32,930 nt of DNA from CAZUNB01 sp964622235 (GCA_964622235.1 CAZUNB010000009.1:1-32930), one strand, 5' to 3'; shown: positions 13,992-22,727, counted from the stretch's first letter. A program made the numbers and translations. Notes: generated by a model not told the origin, from the letters alone.

Positions 13992-14567
13992 ATGTTACGT
14001 CTCGCCTCAACACTAGAAAATATAAAAGTTTTTAATCTTCGTGCAGGAGCACCAGTTGCCACATTAACGCGTCCTTTAATCAATCCCCACAACTTACAAG
14101 TGACTGCCTTTTGGGTCGACAGCAAAAAAAAAGAATCCAAGATGCTACTCGTCAAAGATATTCGGCAACTTGCTGGTAATAAAGCAGTAGTCGATGATCT
14201 CGAAGACATCGTCGATACTGATGATTTGATGCGATACAAAGAGTTAATCGAGATTGATTTCCAGCTAATCGGCAAGAAAGTTCTAACCGAAAAAAATAAG
14301 ACTCCGCTTGGTGTAATCGAAGACTATGCCGTCAACGGCAGCCTGCAAATTATGCAGATAAATGTTCGACGTCCAATCTGGAAAAATCCTCTTGATTCAA
14401 ATTTGTTGATTTCTCGTGGTTCAGTCAGAAAAGTAACCGATAAGAAAATCTATGTCGCTGAGGCAGTTTTCAAGCAACCAGCCAAGAAGAAGCAGGTAGT
14501 ACCAATTCCGGGTAACACTGCTCAAGCTTCTTCATCTACCTCAGCCAGCACTTCGCGAGCATCTTGA
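13992..14567 (+). CDS. PRC-barrel domain protein
   Basis: This encodes 191 aa. The sequence has the repeated beta pattern of PRC-barrels, small domains found in RNA-processing factor RimM and photosynthetic reaction centre H subunits. There are two such units: about residues 10-85 (GAPVATLTRPLINPHNLQVTAF then LLVKDIRQLAG) and about 90-160 (LIGKKVLTEKNKTPLGVIEDYAV). A Lys-rich and then Ser/Thr/Ala-rich tail suggests a flexible end. No signal peptide or TM is seen. Its 3' end overlaps recX by 46 nt in convergent orientation. Role unknown. Confidence 0.75.
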   Translation: MLRLASTLENIKVFNLRAGAPVATLTRPLINPHNLQVTAFWVDSKKKESKMLLVKDIRQLAGNKAVVDDLEDIVDTDDLMRYKELIEIDFQLIGKKVLTEKNKTPLGVIEDYAVNGSLQIMQINVRRPIWKNPLDSNLLISRGSVRKVTDKKIYVAEAVFKQPAKKKQVVPIPGNTAQASSSTSASTSRAS

Positions 14568-15133
14568 TAGTTAAAACCTTTTCGTAATAGAAATTCTATG
14601 ATTTTCTTATCTTCTTGATAACGTGGAATTTGTCGTTTCTTCTCAATCAAATCTTTAAGTACCGCTCTGTCGTCAACTTTACCATCATCAAGAGCTTGAT
14701 CAATAATATCTTGCTCGACTCCTTTGGCTCGTAACTCAAGCTTTATCTTACGAATGCTCTTGCGACCGCTGGCTTTTCGACTAGCAGTAAAAGCACGAGC
14801 AAACTCAGCGTCATTGAGATAACCCCAACCTTCAAGCTTTTTGATAATTTGGGACAAGCTATCTGGTTCGATTTTTTTTCTATAGGCATATTGCTCTAGT
14901 TCATAGCGTGAATGCGGTCGCGTGCTTAGCCAGCGCAATACTCGATCTAATGTCTTGCCAAAATCGGATTGGCTTTTCAGTTTCGCTAGTTCACTATCAG
15001 TTATCTCCTGACCGATTTTTAACGGATTTTTTTCAACCTGCGACAAGCTTAGACTAAAACTATATTTTTTATTTACAAAGACGCTGACTCTATCTTGAGC
15101 TCGAACTTGTGGCTTCATATCTGTAATTTTCAT
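14522..15133 (-). CDS. recX: RecX, regulator of RecA
   Basis: This encodes 203 aa from the ATG at 15133, chosen because TATACT ends 6 nt before it; the longer start at 15193 would take the coding region through this box. RecX binds RecA filaments and limits their activity. The tandem three-helix repeats are visible: ALRWLSTRPHSRYEL-type segment (here VLRWLSTRPHSRYELEQYAYRK), then LEGWGYLNDAEFARAF, SGRKSIRKIKLELRAKGV and KIIEFLLRKGFNYQDAREVL. recA lies about 3 kb further on the same strand, in a separate unit. The last 46 nt overlap the convergent PRC-barrel gene. Confidence 0.92.
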   Translation of the reverse strand: MKITDMKPQVRAQDRVSVFVNKKYSFSLSLSQVEKNPLKIGQEITDSELAKLKSQSDFGKTLDRVLRWLSTRPHSRYELEQYAYRKKIEPDSLSQIIKKLEGWGYLNDAEFARAFTASRKASGRKSIRKIKLELRAKGVEQDIIDQALDDGKVDDRAVLKDLIEKKRQIPRYQEDKKIIEFLLRKGFNYQDAREVLAEVDEEA

Positions 15134-15139
15134 GAGATA

Positions 15140-15145
15140 AGTATA
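15140..15145 (-). promoter_or_regulatory. -10 box of recX, leaderless type
   Basis: TGC-TATACT on the minus strand ends 6 nt before the ATG at 15133. The -35 region is weak. Confidence 0.55.
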
Positions 15146-15173
15146 GCAAGTATTAAGAAATAATTTAGCTCTA

Positions 15174-15201
15174 TTGACAATATTACATTTCATAGTATAC
15201 T
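15174..15201 (+). promoter_or_regulatory. Strong promoter of the orphan 292-aa gene
   Basis: TTGACA (15174-15179) and TATACT (15196-15201) are 16 nt apart. A short leader with TTTTAGGA leads to the ATG at 15242. Confidence 0.8.
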
Positions 15202-15241
15202 AAAACCTGATTATATAATATAAACAATTTTAGGAAATTAT

Positions 15242-16120
15242 ATGGGCATCAAAGATTTCGAAAATGCTGGTCAACACCATCCTGAGGTTGGTGTTTTCGA
15301 AACCGACCCAATGTGTCGCCATACAAACCTAGACGATGATGAAGTCGACTTTTTTGGAACACCGCTAAATAAAGTTTTGGAATCTTTTCCAGACGTTCCA
15401 CTTAGCTATATTTTGGCAACAATTGAAGCTGTAAATAATGAAATATTTAGTATTGAGCTACAAGGAGACGACTTAGAAGTAGCAAGGTCTAGTGTAGCTG
15501 CGATGATGCTAGGAGCTTATAACCTAGCACCTCCCAATGAAGATATAGACGGAGATGCTAGTCAAAACACAATGGTATCAACACTAAAAGAGAGTGAAGC
15601 ACCGAAAAGATTTTGGAAAACCGATGGAGATTCTCGTTTCGGACTTGGTCTGGTTTATTTTGGTTTAGCTGGGTTGACTGCAGACAATGGGTCACTTAGC
15701 TTGACCCTTGCGACGCTCGGTGTTGCGAGTTTGTTTAAAGATGAAAACATTCGTAATGGTAACGGGAATCCAAAGGGGCTATTCAGAAGATTTTCTGAGG
15801 CAGTCAATACTGGCTGGCAATACCCGGAAGCTACCCACTACCGTGATGGACAGGGTCTAGTGCGTAAAAAGACATATCCAGCGATTGAGTCCGATAGAGA
15901 AGCCAAGACTAGAACTGACAATTCAGAGAAAAGAGAAACACGTCTAGGAAAAATGCTTGATTGGCTATACAACCCCGCTGTAGACAGGGTTTTTGGACGT
16001 GAATACGGTGGAAAAGTGGTTCATGTAGGCCATCCTCGTCAAACACAAATTGAAGAAGATAATGTTCGCATCCTTGAGGCATCGCATGACGTAGTAACAG
16101 GAGATGAGCAAAGCCATTAA
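15242..16120 (+). CDS. Orphan protein, function unknown
   Basis: This encodes 292 aa and no family is recognised. An acidic N-terminal third (many D and E, with DDDEVDFFGTPLNKVLE) is followed by one hydrophobic stretch at about residues 136-172 (FGLGLVYFGLAGL... LATLGVASLF), which could be a membrane hairpin. A charged, Arg- and Lys-rich C-terminal half follows with DWLYNPAVDRVFGREYGGKVV. No signal peptide is seen. A near-consensus promoter and an AGGA site argue that it is real and well expressed. It ends one base before the stop of the convergent transporter gene. Confidence 0.75.
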   Translation: MGIKDFENAGQHHPEVGVFETDPMCRHTNLDDDEVDFFGTPLNKVLESFPDVPLSYILATIEAVNNEIFSIELQGDDLEVARSSVAAMMLGAYNLAPPNEDIDGDASQNTMVSTLKESEAPKRFWKTDGDSRFGLGLVYFGLAGLTADNGSLSLTLATLGVASLFKDENIRNGNGNPKGLFRRFSEAVNTGWQYPEATHYRDGQGLVRKKTYPAIESDREAKTRTDNSEKRETRLGKMLDWLYNPAVDRVFGREYGGKVVHVGHPRQTQIEEDNVRILEASHDVVTGDEQSH

Positions 16121-16978
16121 TCAGATTAAGATTAGCAGCCCGATAGTCGCCAAGGTACTTGCAAGCAGCTTACGCCAAAAATGCTTTCGTTCGTGCAAAA
16201 TCAGTAACGCGAAGATAAACACCAGCACCGGTTTATAGCTACGGGCGCTTGATAGCACCGAGACATCAACCAGCTGAATAGCTCTGACAAATGCCAGCCC
16301 TGCACCCAGTCGCATTAGTCCAAGTAACACGATGTGTCGAAATTGCTTAGGTTTTAATTTCTTTAACTTGCTACGTTCTGGAAATGCTAGCCAAACCATC
16401 GAAACCGTCTGCAATCCCCAGCCGACAATCATATAGCTTGCAAGATTCATCTCTCCCAGCAAATATTTCTCGGCAGTGACAGCACCCGCCAAAACAATAC
16501 TTGATAGAATCGCGATCCAACTTCCTTTCGTAATTCGAAATGTTTTTTTATCAACCCGCTCAACCGTAATCATAATCGCCGAAGCGACGAGTAGGACAAC
16601 TCCGACACCTTCAATAAAGCTCAACCGTTCGCCAAGAAATAATCCCGCGACCATAATCGTAAAAAATGACTCAAGATTAGTGATAATCGAAAACTGAGCA
16701 GCATCAAGCTCTTCATTGGCACGATAGGCGGTAATGTTGTTTAGCGCAAATAATAGTCCTGCCAACAACAGTATTACTATTATGAATGGTGAAAATCGAA
16801 ACGATATACCGCCGAGGGCGAGCGAAACAGCAATGCCACCAGGTAAAACTACCAGAACATACATAATAGCTGAGACTAAGCGAGCATGGCCTTTTATTTC
16901 ACTAGCAAGCTGCCGCAATAACAAAGCATAGGCCGTGCTAAATAATAGATGGATAGTTAGGAGAATTTGCCAGGTCAT
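16121..16978 (-). CDS. EamA/DMT-superfamily transporter
   Basis: This encodes 285 aa with about ten hydrophobic segments arranged as two five-helix halves, the EamA (drug/metabolite transporter) layout. LESFFTIMVAGLFLGERLSFIEGVGVVLLV closes the first half in the usual way, where a conserved glutamate-rich GERLS loop precedes the last helix; the second half ends with the parallel ILHERKHFWRKLLAST. Substrate cannot be read from sequence. A TATACT box lies 16 nt upstream of the ATG with no spaced SD. It converges head-on with the orphan gene without any spacer. Confidence 0.88.
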   Translation of the reverse strand: MTWQILLTIHLLFSTAYALLLRQLASEIKGHARLVSAIMYVLVVLPGGIAVSLALGGISFRFSPFIIVILLLAGLLFALNNITAYRANEELDAAQFSIITNLESFFTIMVAGLFLGERLSFIEGVGVVLLVASAIMITVERVDKKTFRITKGSWIAILSSIVLAGAVTAEKYLLGEMNLASYMIVGWGLQTVSMVWLAFPERSKLKKLKPKQFRHIVLLGLMRLGAGLAFVRAIQLVDVSVLSSARSYKPVLVFIFALLILHERKHFWRKLLASTLATIGLLILI

Positions 16979-17087
16979 CCCTAGACTTTATCACAGTATA
17001 ATACCAAAGCATCAGCGGCATGGCGACAGAAAGTAGAACTTGCTACAATCTGTAGTTTTTATATGGGGCAAAGCTAGAATAATATCG

Positions 17088-17093
17088 TATACT
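17088..17093 (+). promoter_or_regulatory. -10 box of uppP, leaderless type
   Basis: TATACT ends 6 nt before the ATG at 17100. There is no SD. Confidence 0.55.
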
Positions 17094-17099
17094 GTCGAT

Positions 17100-17900
17100 A
17101 TGGAAATAATAATCGCACTCATTCTAGGAATTGTCGAAGGTCTAACCGAGTTCATTCCTGTTTCTTCGACCGGTCATATGATTATTGTCGGTCACTTTCT
17201 CGATTTCACCGGAGAGAAAGCCGCCCTGTTCGAAGTTGTTATTCAGTCGGCTGCCATGATGGCGGCTGTGGTTGTCTACTTTGAAAAGCTTGTCGACTTA
17301 ATTCCATTCTACTCAAAAAAGGAAACTGGCTTTGCGCAGTTTAATGGCTTGAAGTTGCTCCTGATTACATCATTACCAGCCAGTATTATCGGGTTACTGT
17401 TCAAAGACATAATTACCGAAAAACTATTCAACCCAATCTCGGTATCAATAGGCTTGCTGGTCGGTGGCGTTGCCTTGACCCTGTTTGATAAGTTACCGCA
17501 GAAATCTAGCCAAATAAACAGCCTTGACTCTATTAAACCAAAACAAGCACTACTAGTTGGCCTCACGCAGGTTGCCAGTCTTTGGCCAGGCATGTCTCGA
17601 GCAGCCTCAACAATTATTGGTGGTGGAATCGCTGGGATGGATCGAAAAACGGCGGTTGATTACTCTTTCATGGCAGCAATCCCACTCATCACTGCCGCTA
17701 GTTTAGTTGAACTAATCACAAAACTAGAGATAGTCACCGCGGCCGATATTCCATTATTCATTACCGGTTTAGTGATGTCATTTATAGCCGGGCTTTTCGC
17801 AATTCGCTTTTTCTTGAAATTTATCAATAGACACTCGTTGGCAGTTTTTGGTTACTACAGAATCGTCCTAGCATTTATCGTTTTATTGGTACTAAGCTAA
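17100..17900 (+). CDS. uppP: Undecaprenyl-diphosphatase
   Basis: This encodes 266 aa, a polytopic membrane enzyme that recycles the lipid carrier for cell-wall synthesis by turning undecaprenyl diphosphate into the monophosphate. The signature EGLTEFIPVSSTGH is at residues 13-26, with its catalytic glutamates and histidine. The second signature, usually PGxSRSG, reads WPGMSRAASTIIGGG, so Ser-Gly is Ala-Ala, but the arginine is kept. About eight hydrophobic spans. The start at 17100 is the conserved N-terminus and has a -10 box 6 nt before it; the frame is open further upstream but without homology. Its 3' end converges on recA (4 nt apart). Confidence 0.94.
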   Translation: MEIIIALILGIVEGLTEFIPVSSTGHMIIVGHFLDFTGEKAALFEVVIQSAAMMAAVVVYFEKLVDLIPFYSKKETGFAQFNGLKLLLITSLPASIIGLLFKDIITEKLFNPISVSIGLLVGGVALTLFDKLPQKSSQINSLDSIKPKQALLVGLTQVASLWPGMSRAASTIIGGGIAGMDRKTAVDYSFMAAIPLITAASLVELITKLEIVTAADIPLFITGLVMSFIAGLFAIRFFLKFINRHSLAVFGYYRIVLAFIVLLVLS

Positions 17901-17904
17901 GAAC

Positions 17905-18945
17905 CTATTCTTTGGGCATCGAAGCGGTACGAACAGCTTTTTCGATGATGTCCATTTCTTTTGGATGATCGCTCAACCACTGTTTGGCGGCTTCCTTACC
18001 CTGCCCAATTTTCTCTTCGCCATAGTCAAACCACGCACCAGCTTTACCGATAATCTCGTATTTAACTGCTAGATTTAGCAAATCACCACTTTTACTTATG
18101 CCTTGGTTGTACATGATGTCAAACTCAGCCAGTTTGAATGGAGGCGCAACTTTGTTTTTCACCACTTTAACTCTGACTTGGTTGCCGATAATATCATCGC
18201 CATCCTTGATTTGGCCTGCTCGACGGATGTCGAGTCGAACTGAGCTGTAAAACTTCAGCGCATTACCACCGGTTGTTGTCTCTGGATTACCGAACATAAC
18301 ACCAATTTTCATGCGTATTTGGTTAATAAAGATCACAGTACATTTACTTCGACTAATTACACTGGTTAATTTGCGTAATGCTTGACTCATCAAACGGGCC
18401 TGGAGACCCATATGAGCGTCGCCCATTTCGCCTTCTATCTCTGCGCGCGGTGTTAGTGCTGCAACCGAGTCAATTACAACAAGGTCAACTGCGTTTGATC
18501 TGACTAAAGTCTCGGTAATTTCAAGTGCTTGTTCGCCAGTGTCTGGTTGAGAAATCAATAACTTTTCAGTATCAACACCGATTCTCTTTGCATATTCTGG
18601 ATCTAGCGCGTGCTCAGCGTCGATGAATGCGGCCTGTCCGCCCGCTCTCTGAATCTCAGCAACTGCATGAAGAGCCAGCGTTGTTTTACCACTACTCTCA
18701 GGACCATATATTTCGATGATACGACCTATCGGAAAGCCACCACCCAGCGCAAGATCAAGGCTGACACTACCAGTGCTAAAGCGTTCAACATTGACTTTCA
18801 TATTTTCGCCAAGTCGCATAACGCTGCCAGTACCGAATTGTTTTTCAATCTGGCTAACTGCTAGCTTCAATGCTTCTTCTTTATTATTCTTGTCACCGTC
18901 TCCGTCTTTACCGACTTTGGTTGTCTTACTATCTTTTTTCGCCAT
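17905..18945 (-). CDS. recA: RecA recombinase
   Basis: This encodes 346 aa. RecA forms filaments on single-stranded DNA and drives strand exchange. Walker A GPESSGKT is at 81-88; LVVIDSVAALTPRAEIEGE, the L2 region FINQIRMKIGVMFGNPETTTGGNALKFY and KVVKNKVAPPFK are all intact. The N-terminus has about 20 extra Lys- and Asp-rich residues (KDGDGDKNNKEE). Upstream is TGC-TACAAT (18980-18975) and a GAGGG site. I see no recognisable LexA-type operator. It is divergent from pilB. Confidence 0.98.
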   Translation of the reverse strand: MAKKDSKTTKVGKDGDGDKNNKEEALKLAVSQIEKQFGTGSVMRLGENMKVNVERFSTGSVSLDLALGGGFPIGRIIEIYGPESSGKTTLALHAVAEIQRAGGQAAFIDAEHALDPEYAKRIGVDTEKLLISQPDTGEQALEITETLVRSNAVDLVVIDSVAALTPRAEIEGEMGDAHMGLQARLMSQALRKLTSVISRSKCTVIFINQIRMKIGVMFGNPETTTGGNALKFYSSVRLDIRRAGQIKDGDDIIGNQVRVKVVKNKVAPPFKLAEFDIMYNQGISKSGDLLNLAVKYEIIGKAGAWFDYGEEKIGQGKEAAKQWLSDHPKEMDIIEKAVRTASMPKE

Positions 18946-19027
18946 ACCTAATACCCTCGCTTATTTCATCTTAAATTGTAGCACAAATAAACCTAAACTA
19001 GGGGTAGTTATAGATAACAATAAGCGC

Positions 19028-19033
19028 TATACT
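19028..19033 (+). promoter_or_regulatory. -10 box of the pilBC operon
   Basis: GC-TATACT lies 34 nt before the pilB ATG. A small palindrome, GTTAT-AG-ATAAC (19007-19018), sits upstream near the -35 position and could bind a regulator. No good -35 hexamer is seen. Confidence 0.45.
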
Positions 19034-19067
19034 AATCTAAGATAATGGTGGTAAAAACGGATAGATT

Positions 19068-20891
19068 ATGAAAATTCCCGACGTAACAATGCAAAAAATT
19101 CTTGAAGATATCGGTTCAGTCCCACCTGAAAAAATCGACAGTATCGCGGCAGAAGCGACTGAACAAAAAATTAGTATTCAAGAAATTGCTGTCGATCAGC
19201 AGCTCATCAATGAGACTAGCCTGGCACAACGATATGGTCAGATTATTGGCATTGAATATGTCTCGTTGACTGATATAAAAATAGACAAAACTATTATGAA
19301 ACTAGTCCCGGAACGAGTGGCACGGACCTACCGAGCCATTCTGTTTGATATGGAAAATGACGTACCAAAAATTGCTATGGAAGACCCTGATGATCTGCAA
19401 GCAATTGACTTTATCCAGAAGCTTCTCGGCCAAAGTCTTCAAGTCTATGTCTCAACAGGTAAAGAGATTGCTGCAGCGCTCGAGGATTACAAAGACTCAA
19501 TCGGTAGTGAGCTTTCAAAAGTTGTCTCAGATAATAGCGATATCGACGATAATGATAAAGCTGTCGATAGTCAAGACATCGACGAGGATTCACCAATTGC
19601 TCAAACCGTAAATTTATTAATCGAATACGCTATAAAAAGCAAAGCTAGCGATATCCATATTGAACCACGAGAGAATATGCTGCAGGTTCGATACCGTGTT
19701 GATGGCGTGTTGCGAGAGGCTAATAAATTACCAAAATCTGTAATGTCGGCGTTAGTCAGTCGTATCAAAATACTTAGTAGTCTGAAAATTGATGAACATC
19801 GTGCTCCACAAGACGGCCGTTTTAAGATTAGCCTCAATGGTGACATGTTTGCCCTGCGTGTTTCGACACTCCCAGTTATGGACGGAGAGAAAGTTGTTAT
19901 GCGTATCCTCGATGAATCCGCCAAAGCGTTAACACTTGACGAGCTTGGTTATTGGGGGCACAGTCTCGAAACTATTCGTCACTCGATTGCTCAGCCTCAT
20001 GGGATTATCCTTGTAACCGGACCAACTGGTTCGGGCAAATCGACTACACTTTACTCAGTGCTCAACCTGCTCAATACACCGAGTGTTAATATCAGCACGA
20101 TCGAAGACCCGGTTGAATATCGTATCCCTGGCACAAATCAGACACAGGTAAACAATAAGGCTAACATGACCTTTGCGAGTGGTCTTCGCGCTCTGCTCCG
20201 CCAAGACCCAAATATCATCATGGTTGGTGAGATCCGTGACCGTGAAACCGCCAACCTCGCGATTCAGGCAGCGCTGACTGGGCACTTAGTTTTCTCGACA
20301 CTTCACACCAACGATGCTGCAACGGCTCTTCCCCGACTATTAGAGATGGAGATTGAACCATTCTTAATTGCCAGCACCGTACGCGCTGTTATCGGCCAGA
20401 GACTGGTGCGCCGACTAAATCCAAACTGTCGCGAAAGCTATAATCCAGAAAATGAACAATTGGAAAAGATTAAACAGACCTTTGATATGTCGACTGTTAA
20501 TCAACAACTCGACTCTGCAAATGCACAACGAGAGATTGGTAAAAAAGCCAAGGATGAAGAGGACATAAAGGCAGGTAAACAAGCAAGTTCTAGTGAAAAG
20601 ATTGAGCAAACGATGCAAGCTCAATCGTCTGAAAGAATGACCTTGTGGCGTGAGAATATTGGTGGCAATTCAGAATGCGAAAAGACTGGCTTTCGTGGAA
20701 GAATCGGTATCTACGAGGTACTCGGAGTTAGTGAGAAAATTCAAAACATGATTGTTGCCAATTCCACCTCTGCTGAGATTCAACATCAAGCAATTAAAGA
20801 AGGTATGATAACCATGCAACAAGATGGTTTTATCAAAGCATTGCAAGGTATTACCACAATTGAGGAAATCCTCAGAGTAACAAGGGAGTAA
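19068..20891 (+). CDS. pilB: Type IV pilus assembly ATPase PilB
   Basis: This encodes 607 aa. PilB is the cytoplasmic hexameric motor that extends type IV pili. The N-terminal GspE/PilB domain is at about 1-150, then a DIHIEP motif and the Arg-rich VRYRVDG region, Walker A GPTGSGKST (318-326), the Asp box STIEDPVEY, Walker B NIIMVGEIRDRETA, and the His box TGHLVFSTLHTNDA. The usual C-terminal zinc site of four cysteines is reduced: LCPHC-like reads LNPNC and the second pair reads SECEK. A linker of about 70 residues rich in Lys, Glu and Gln separates them. It is followed after 3 nt by pilC. Confidence 0.95.
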   Translation: MKIPDVTMQKILEDIGSVPPEKIDSIAAEATEQKISIQEIAVDQQLINETSLAQRYGQIIGIEYVSLTDIKIDKTIMKLVPERVARTYRAILFDMENDVPKIAMEDPDDLQAIDFIQKLLGQSLQVYVSTGKEIAAALEDYKDSIGSELSKVVSDNSDIDDNDKAVDSQDIDEDSPIAQTVNLLIEYAIKSKASDIHIEPRENMLQVRYRVDGVLREANKLPKSVMSALVSRIKILSSLKIDEHRAPQDGRFKISLNGDMFALRVSTLPVMDGEKVVMRILDESAKALTLDELGYWGHSLETIRHSIAQPHGIILVTGPTGSGKSTTLYSVLNLLNTPSVNISTIEDPVEYRIPGTNQTQVNNKANMTFASGLRALLRQDPNIIMVGEIRDRETANLAIQAALTGHLVFSTLHTNDAATALPRLLEMEIEPFLIASTVRAVIGQRLVRRLNPNCRESYNPENEQLEKIKQTFDMSTVNQQLDSANAQREIGKKAKDEEDIKAGKQASSSEKIEQTMQAQSSERMTLWRENIGGNSECEKTGFRGRIGIYEVLGVSEKIQNMIVANSTSAEIQHQAIKEGMITMQQDGFIKALQGITTIEEILRVTRE

Positions 20892-20894
20892 TTA

Positions 20895-22118
20895 GTGGCT
20901 AAATTTAAATACACAGCAAAGAATTCAATTGGTAAGCAAATCAGTGGTGTCGTTACCGCCGACACTAAGCTACAAGCAGCCGAGCGTATCCGCTCACAAA
21001 AAATGCAGGTTATTTTACTCAAACCAATCAAAGAAAAAAGATTTAGCTTCAATATGAACATTGGCGGTGCTGGCGGTGTCAAGCTGAAGGATAAAGTCAT
21101 CTTTACACGTCAACTAGCCACCTTAATCGAAGCTGGAGTGCCCCTCACGCGCTCGCTACAAACGCTTTCAAAGCAAACAGAATCTAAGTCGCTAGCGAAA
21201 ATCCTACCCGCTATAATCAAAGACATCGAGGAAGGACATTCATTTACGAGTTCCCTAGCCAAATTTCCGAAAGCCTTTAGTCCTGTTTACATCAACATGG
21301 TTGAGGCGGGAGAGTCTGGTGGTATTTTGGATGATATCTTTAATCGGCTGGCGCTACAGATGGAAAAGGATGCTGAGATTCGCGGCAAGTTAAAAAGCGC
21401 TATGACTTACCCCGCTGTTGTCATGTCAATTACAGTTGTTGCCTTTATTTATCTGATGACTAGTGTGGTACCAAAAATTAATGATATTATTTTTCAGCTC
21501 GGTGGCGAAGACTACGAACCAGCCATTTATACTAAGGCCATGCTCTTAATCAGTGATATCCTGATTAACTATGGGATTCTGGCAGCAATCATTCTGGGTG
21601 TTAGCAGTGCCTTGTCTTGGCGGTTCTTCCACAGCGAAAAGGGTCGACCAATCTTCGATGCTGCACTACTTAAAATTCCGGTACTTGGTCGGGTTATTAC
21701 CAAGGTTGCGCTAGCACGCTTCGCACGAACCTTTGCTAGCCTCAGTGCTGCTGGAGTTTCCGTATTGGAAGCTTTGAGGGTAACTGGGCGCGCATCGGGC
21801 AACAAGGTCATAGAACGACATATTTTTGAAGCCGCCGCCGAGGTTAAAGCAGGAAAACCTCTGAGCGAACCACTGTCACGCGTTAAAATATTTCCGCCAA
21901 TCCTGAGCCAGATGGTGGCAGTTGGGGAAGAAACTGGTCAGATTGATAATGTGCTTGAAAAGCTGGCGGAGTTCTACGAGCGCGAAGTCGATGAGGTCAC
22001 TGATTCACTTAGCTCGATCATCGAGCCAATCTTGATCGTAATTCTCGGCACGATTGTCGGTACAATTGCTCTTAGTGTCTTTGGTCCTTTGTCACAACTC
22101 ACTCAAAGTATTGGTTGA
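20895..22118 (+). CDS. pilC: Type IV pilus inner-membrane platform protein PilC
   Basis: This encodes 407 aa from a GTG start with an AAGGGAG site. PilC (GspF family) is the membrane platform above the PilB motor. Two GspF repeats are seen, each with LATLIEAGVPLTRSL-like and MVEAGESGGILDDIF segments (second copy FASLSAAGVSVLEAL and MVAVGEETGQIDNVL). Three spans lie at about residues 170-195, 220-240 and 375-400. Length and layout are standard. An 8-bp inverted repeat, CCTACATC/GATGTAGG, lies 20-50 nt after the stop, without a T-run. Confidence 0.96.
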   Translation: MAKFKYTAKNSIGKQISGVVTADTKLQAAERIRSQKMQVILLKPIKEKRFSFNMNIGGAGGVKLKDKVIFTRQLATLIEAGVPLTRSLQTLSKQTESKSLAKILPAIIKDIEEGHSFTSSLAKFPKAFSPVYINMVEAGESGGILDDIFNRLALQMEKDAEIRGKLKSAMTYPAVVMSITVVAFIYLMTSVVPKINDIIFQLGGEDYEPAIYTKAMLLISDILINYGILAAIILGVSSALSWRFFHSEKGRPIFDAALLKIPVLGRVITKVALARFARTFASLSAAGVSVLEALRVTGRASGNKVIERHIFEAAAEVKAGKPLSEPLSRVKIFPPILSQMVAVGEETGQIDNVLEKLAEFYEREVDEVTDSLSSIIEPILIVILGTIVGTIALSVFGPLSQLTQSIG

Positions 22119-22183
22119 CTCTTAAGGCATTGCAGAATCCTACATCAAAATATGTTCTCTCGATGTAGGGCATTATATCTTGC

Positions 22184-22212
22184 TTGACATTACGCTTATG
22201 CTCTCATATCAT
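22184..22212 (+). promoter_or_regulatory. Promoter of the first major pilin gene
   Basis: TTGACA (22184-22189) and TATCAT (22207-22212) are separated by exactly 17 nt. A leader of about 56 nt with AAGGAGGGTG precedes the ATG. Confidence 0.8.
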
Positions 22213-22234
22213 CATCAGTAGATACTTTCAAAAA

Positions 22235-22480
22235 GTATTATTAACTAAAAATAAATCAAGGAGGGTGGACACCTATGAGTCTACAAAGAATTAGAAACAA
22301 TAAGGGTTTCACAATCATCGAATTGCTTATCGTGATTGTTGTTATCGGTATATTGGCAGCCCTAGTGCTAACAGCTTATGGAAATATCCAGCAGCGAGCA
22401 CGAGATACAGAAGGCCAAACAGATATTGCTGAAATTAGTAAGCAGTTGGAGCTGCAGTATATTAATGATGGAACGTTTAA
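22235..22480 (+). repeat. Tandem duplicated pilin block, copy 1
   Basis: These 246 bp are identical to 22812-23057 by direct reading. The block covers the end of the leader, the ribosome site and the first 68 codons. It ends abruptly within the GTFK/GTFN codon region. Confidence 0.92.
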
Positions 22481-22706
22481 AGGATCTTATCCGCCAACAC
22501 TCGCAGCAGCTGAGACCGAGTTTGGTACAAAACTACCTGCAGAAACCTTTGACAGCCCTCGGAACACGACTCATCCGTATGTGTACACAGGATTAGCTGC
22601 AGATGGCACCACAACCTGTACAACCGCAACTGGTTGTCCGAAATACAAGATTTCATATCCTCTTGAGGGTAAGACTGGTAATTTCGAAAAGAAAAGCTCT
22701 AACTAG
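22275..22706 (+). CDS. Type IV major pilin, copy 1
   Basis: This encodes 143 aa. A prepilin leader of 11 residues ends with G, and cleavage before F12 (NKG/FTIIELLIVIVVIGILAAL) gives a mature N-terminus with the conserved Glu5. The long hydrophobic alpha-1 helix is the fibre core. The C-terminal half is variable: TFKGSYPPTLAAAE, with a Cys pair TTCTTATGC that could form a disulfide loop. Strong SD AAGGAGG. It has its own TTGACA promoter and its own terminator, so it is expressed apart from pilBC. It is paralogous to the next gene. Confidence 0.95.
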   Translation: MSLQRIRNNKGFTIIELLIVIVVIGILAALVLTAYGNIQQRARDTEGQTDIAEISKQLELQYINDGTFKGSYPPTLAAAETEFGTKLPAETFDSPRNTTHPYVYTGLAADGTTTCTTATGCPKYKISYPLEGKTGNFEKKSSN

Positions 22707-22727
22707 TTTTAGTTAGTCTAATCTTTT

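Noticed and set aside
16118..16123. Zero-spacer convergent stops as a sign of a fused or misread gene
   Set aside because: Both proteins end naturally; tight convergent packing also occurs at uppP/recA and L25/ruvC.
18946..19067. LexA/SOS operator in front of recA
   Set aside because: No CTGT-N8-ACAG or GAAC-N4-GTTC type palindrome found; the only palindrome is a short GTTAT/ATAAC on the pilB side.
22255..22275. GGGTGGACACC before the pilin start resembles the T-box motif
   Set aside because: It is part of a strong SD directly before the ATG, is duplicated with the pilin, and there is no stem I, specifier loop or terminator switch.
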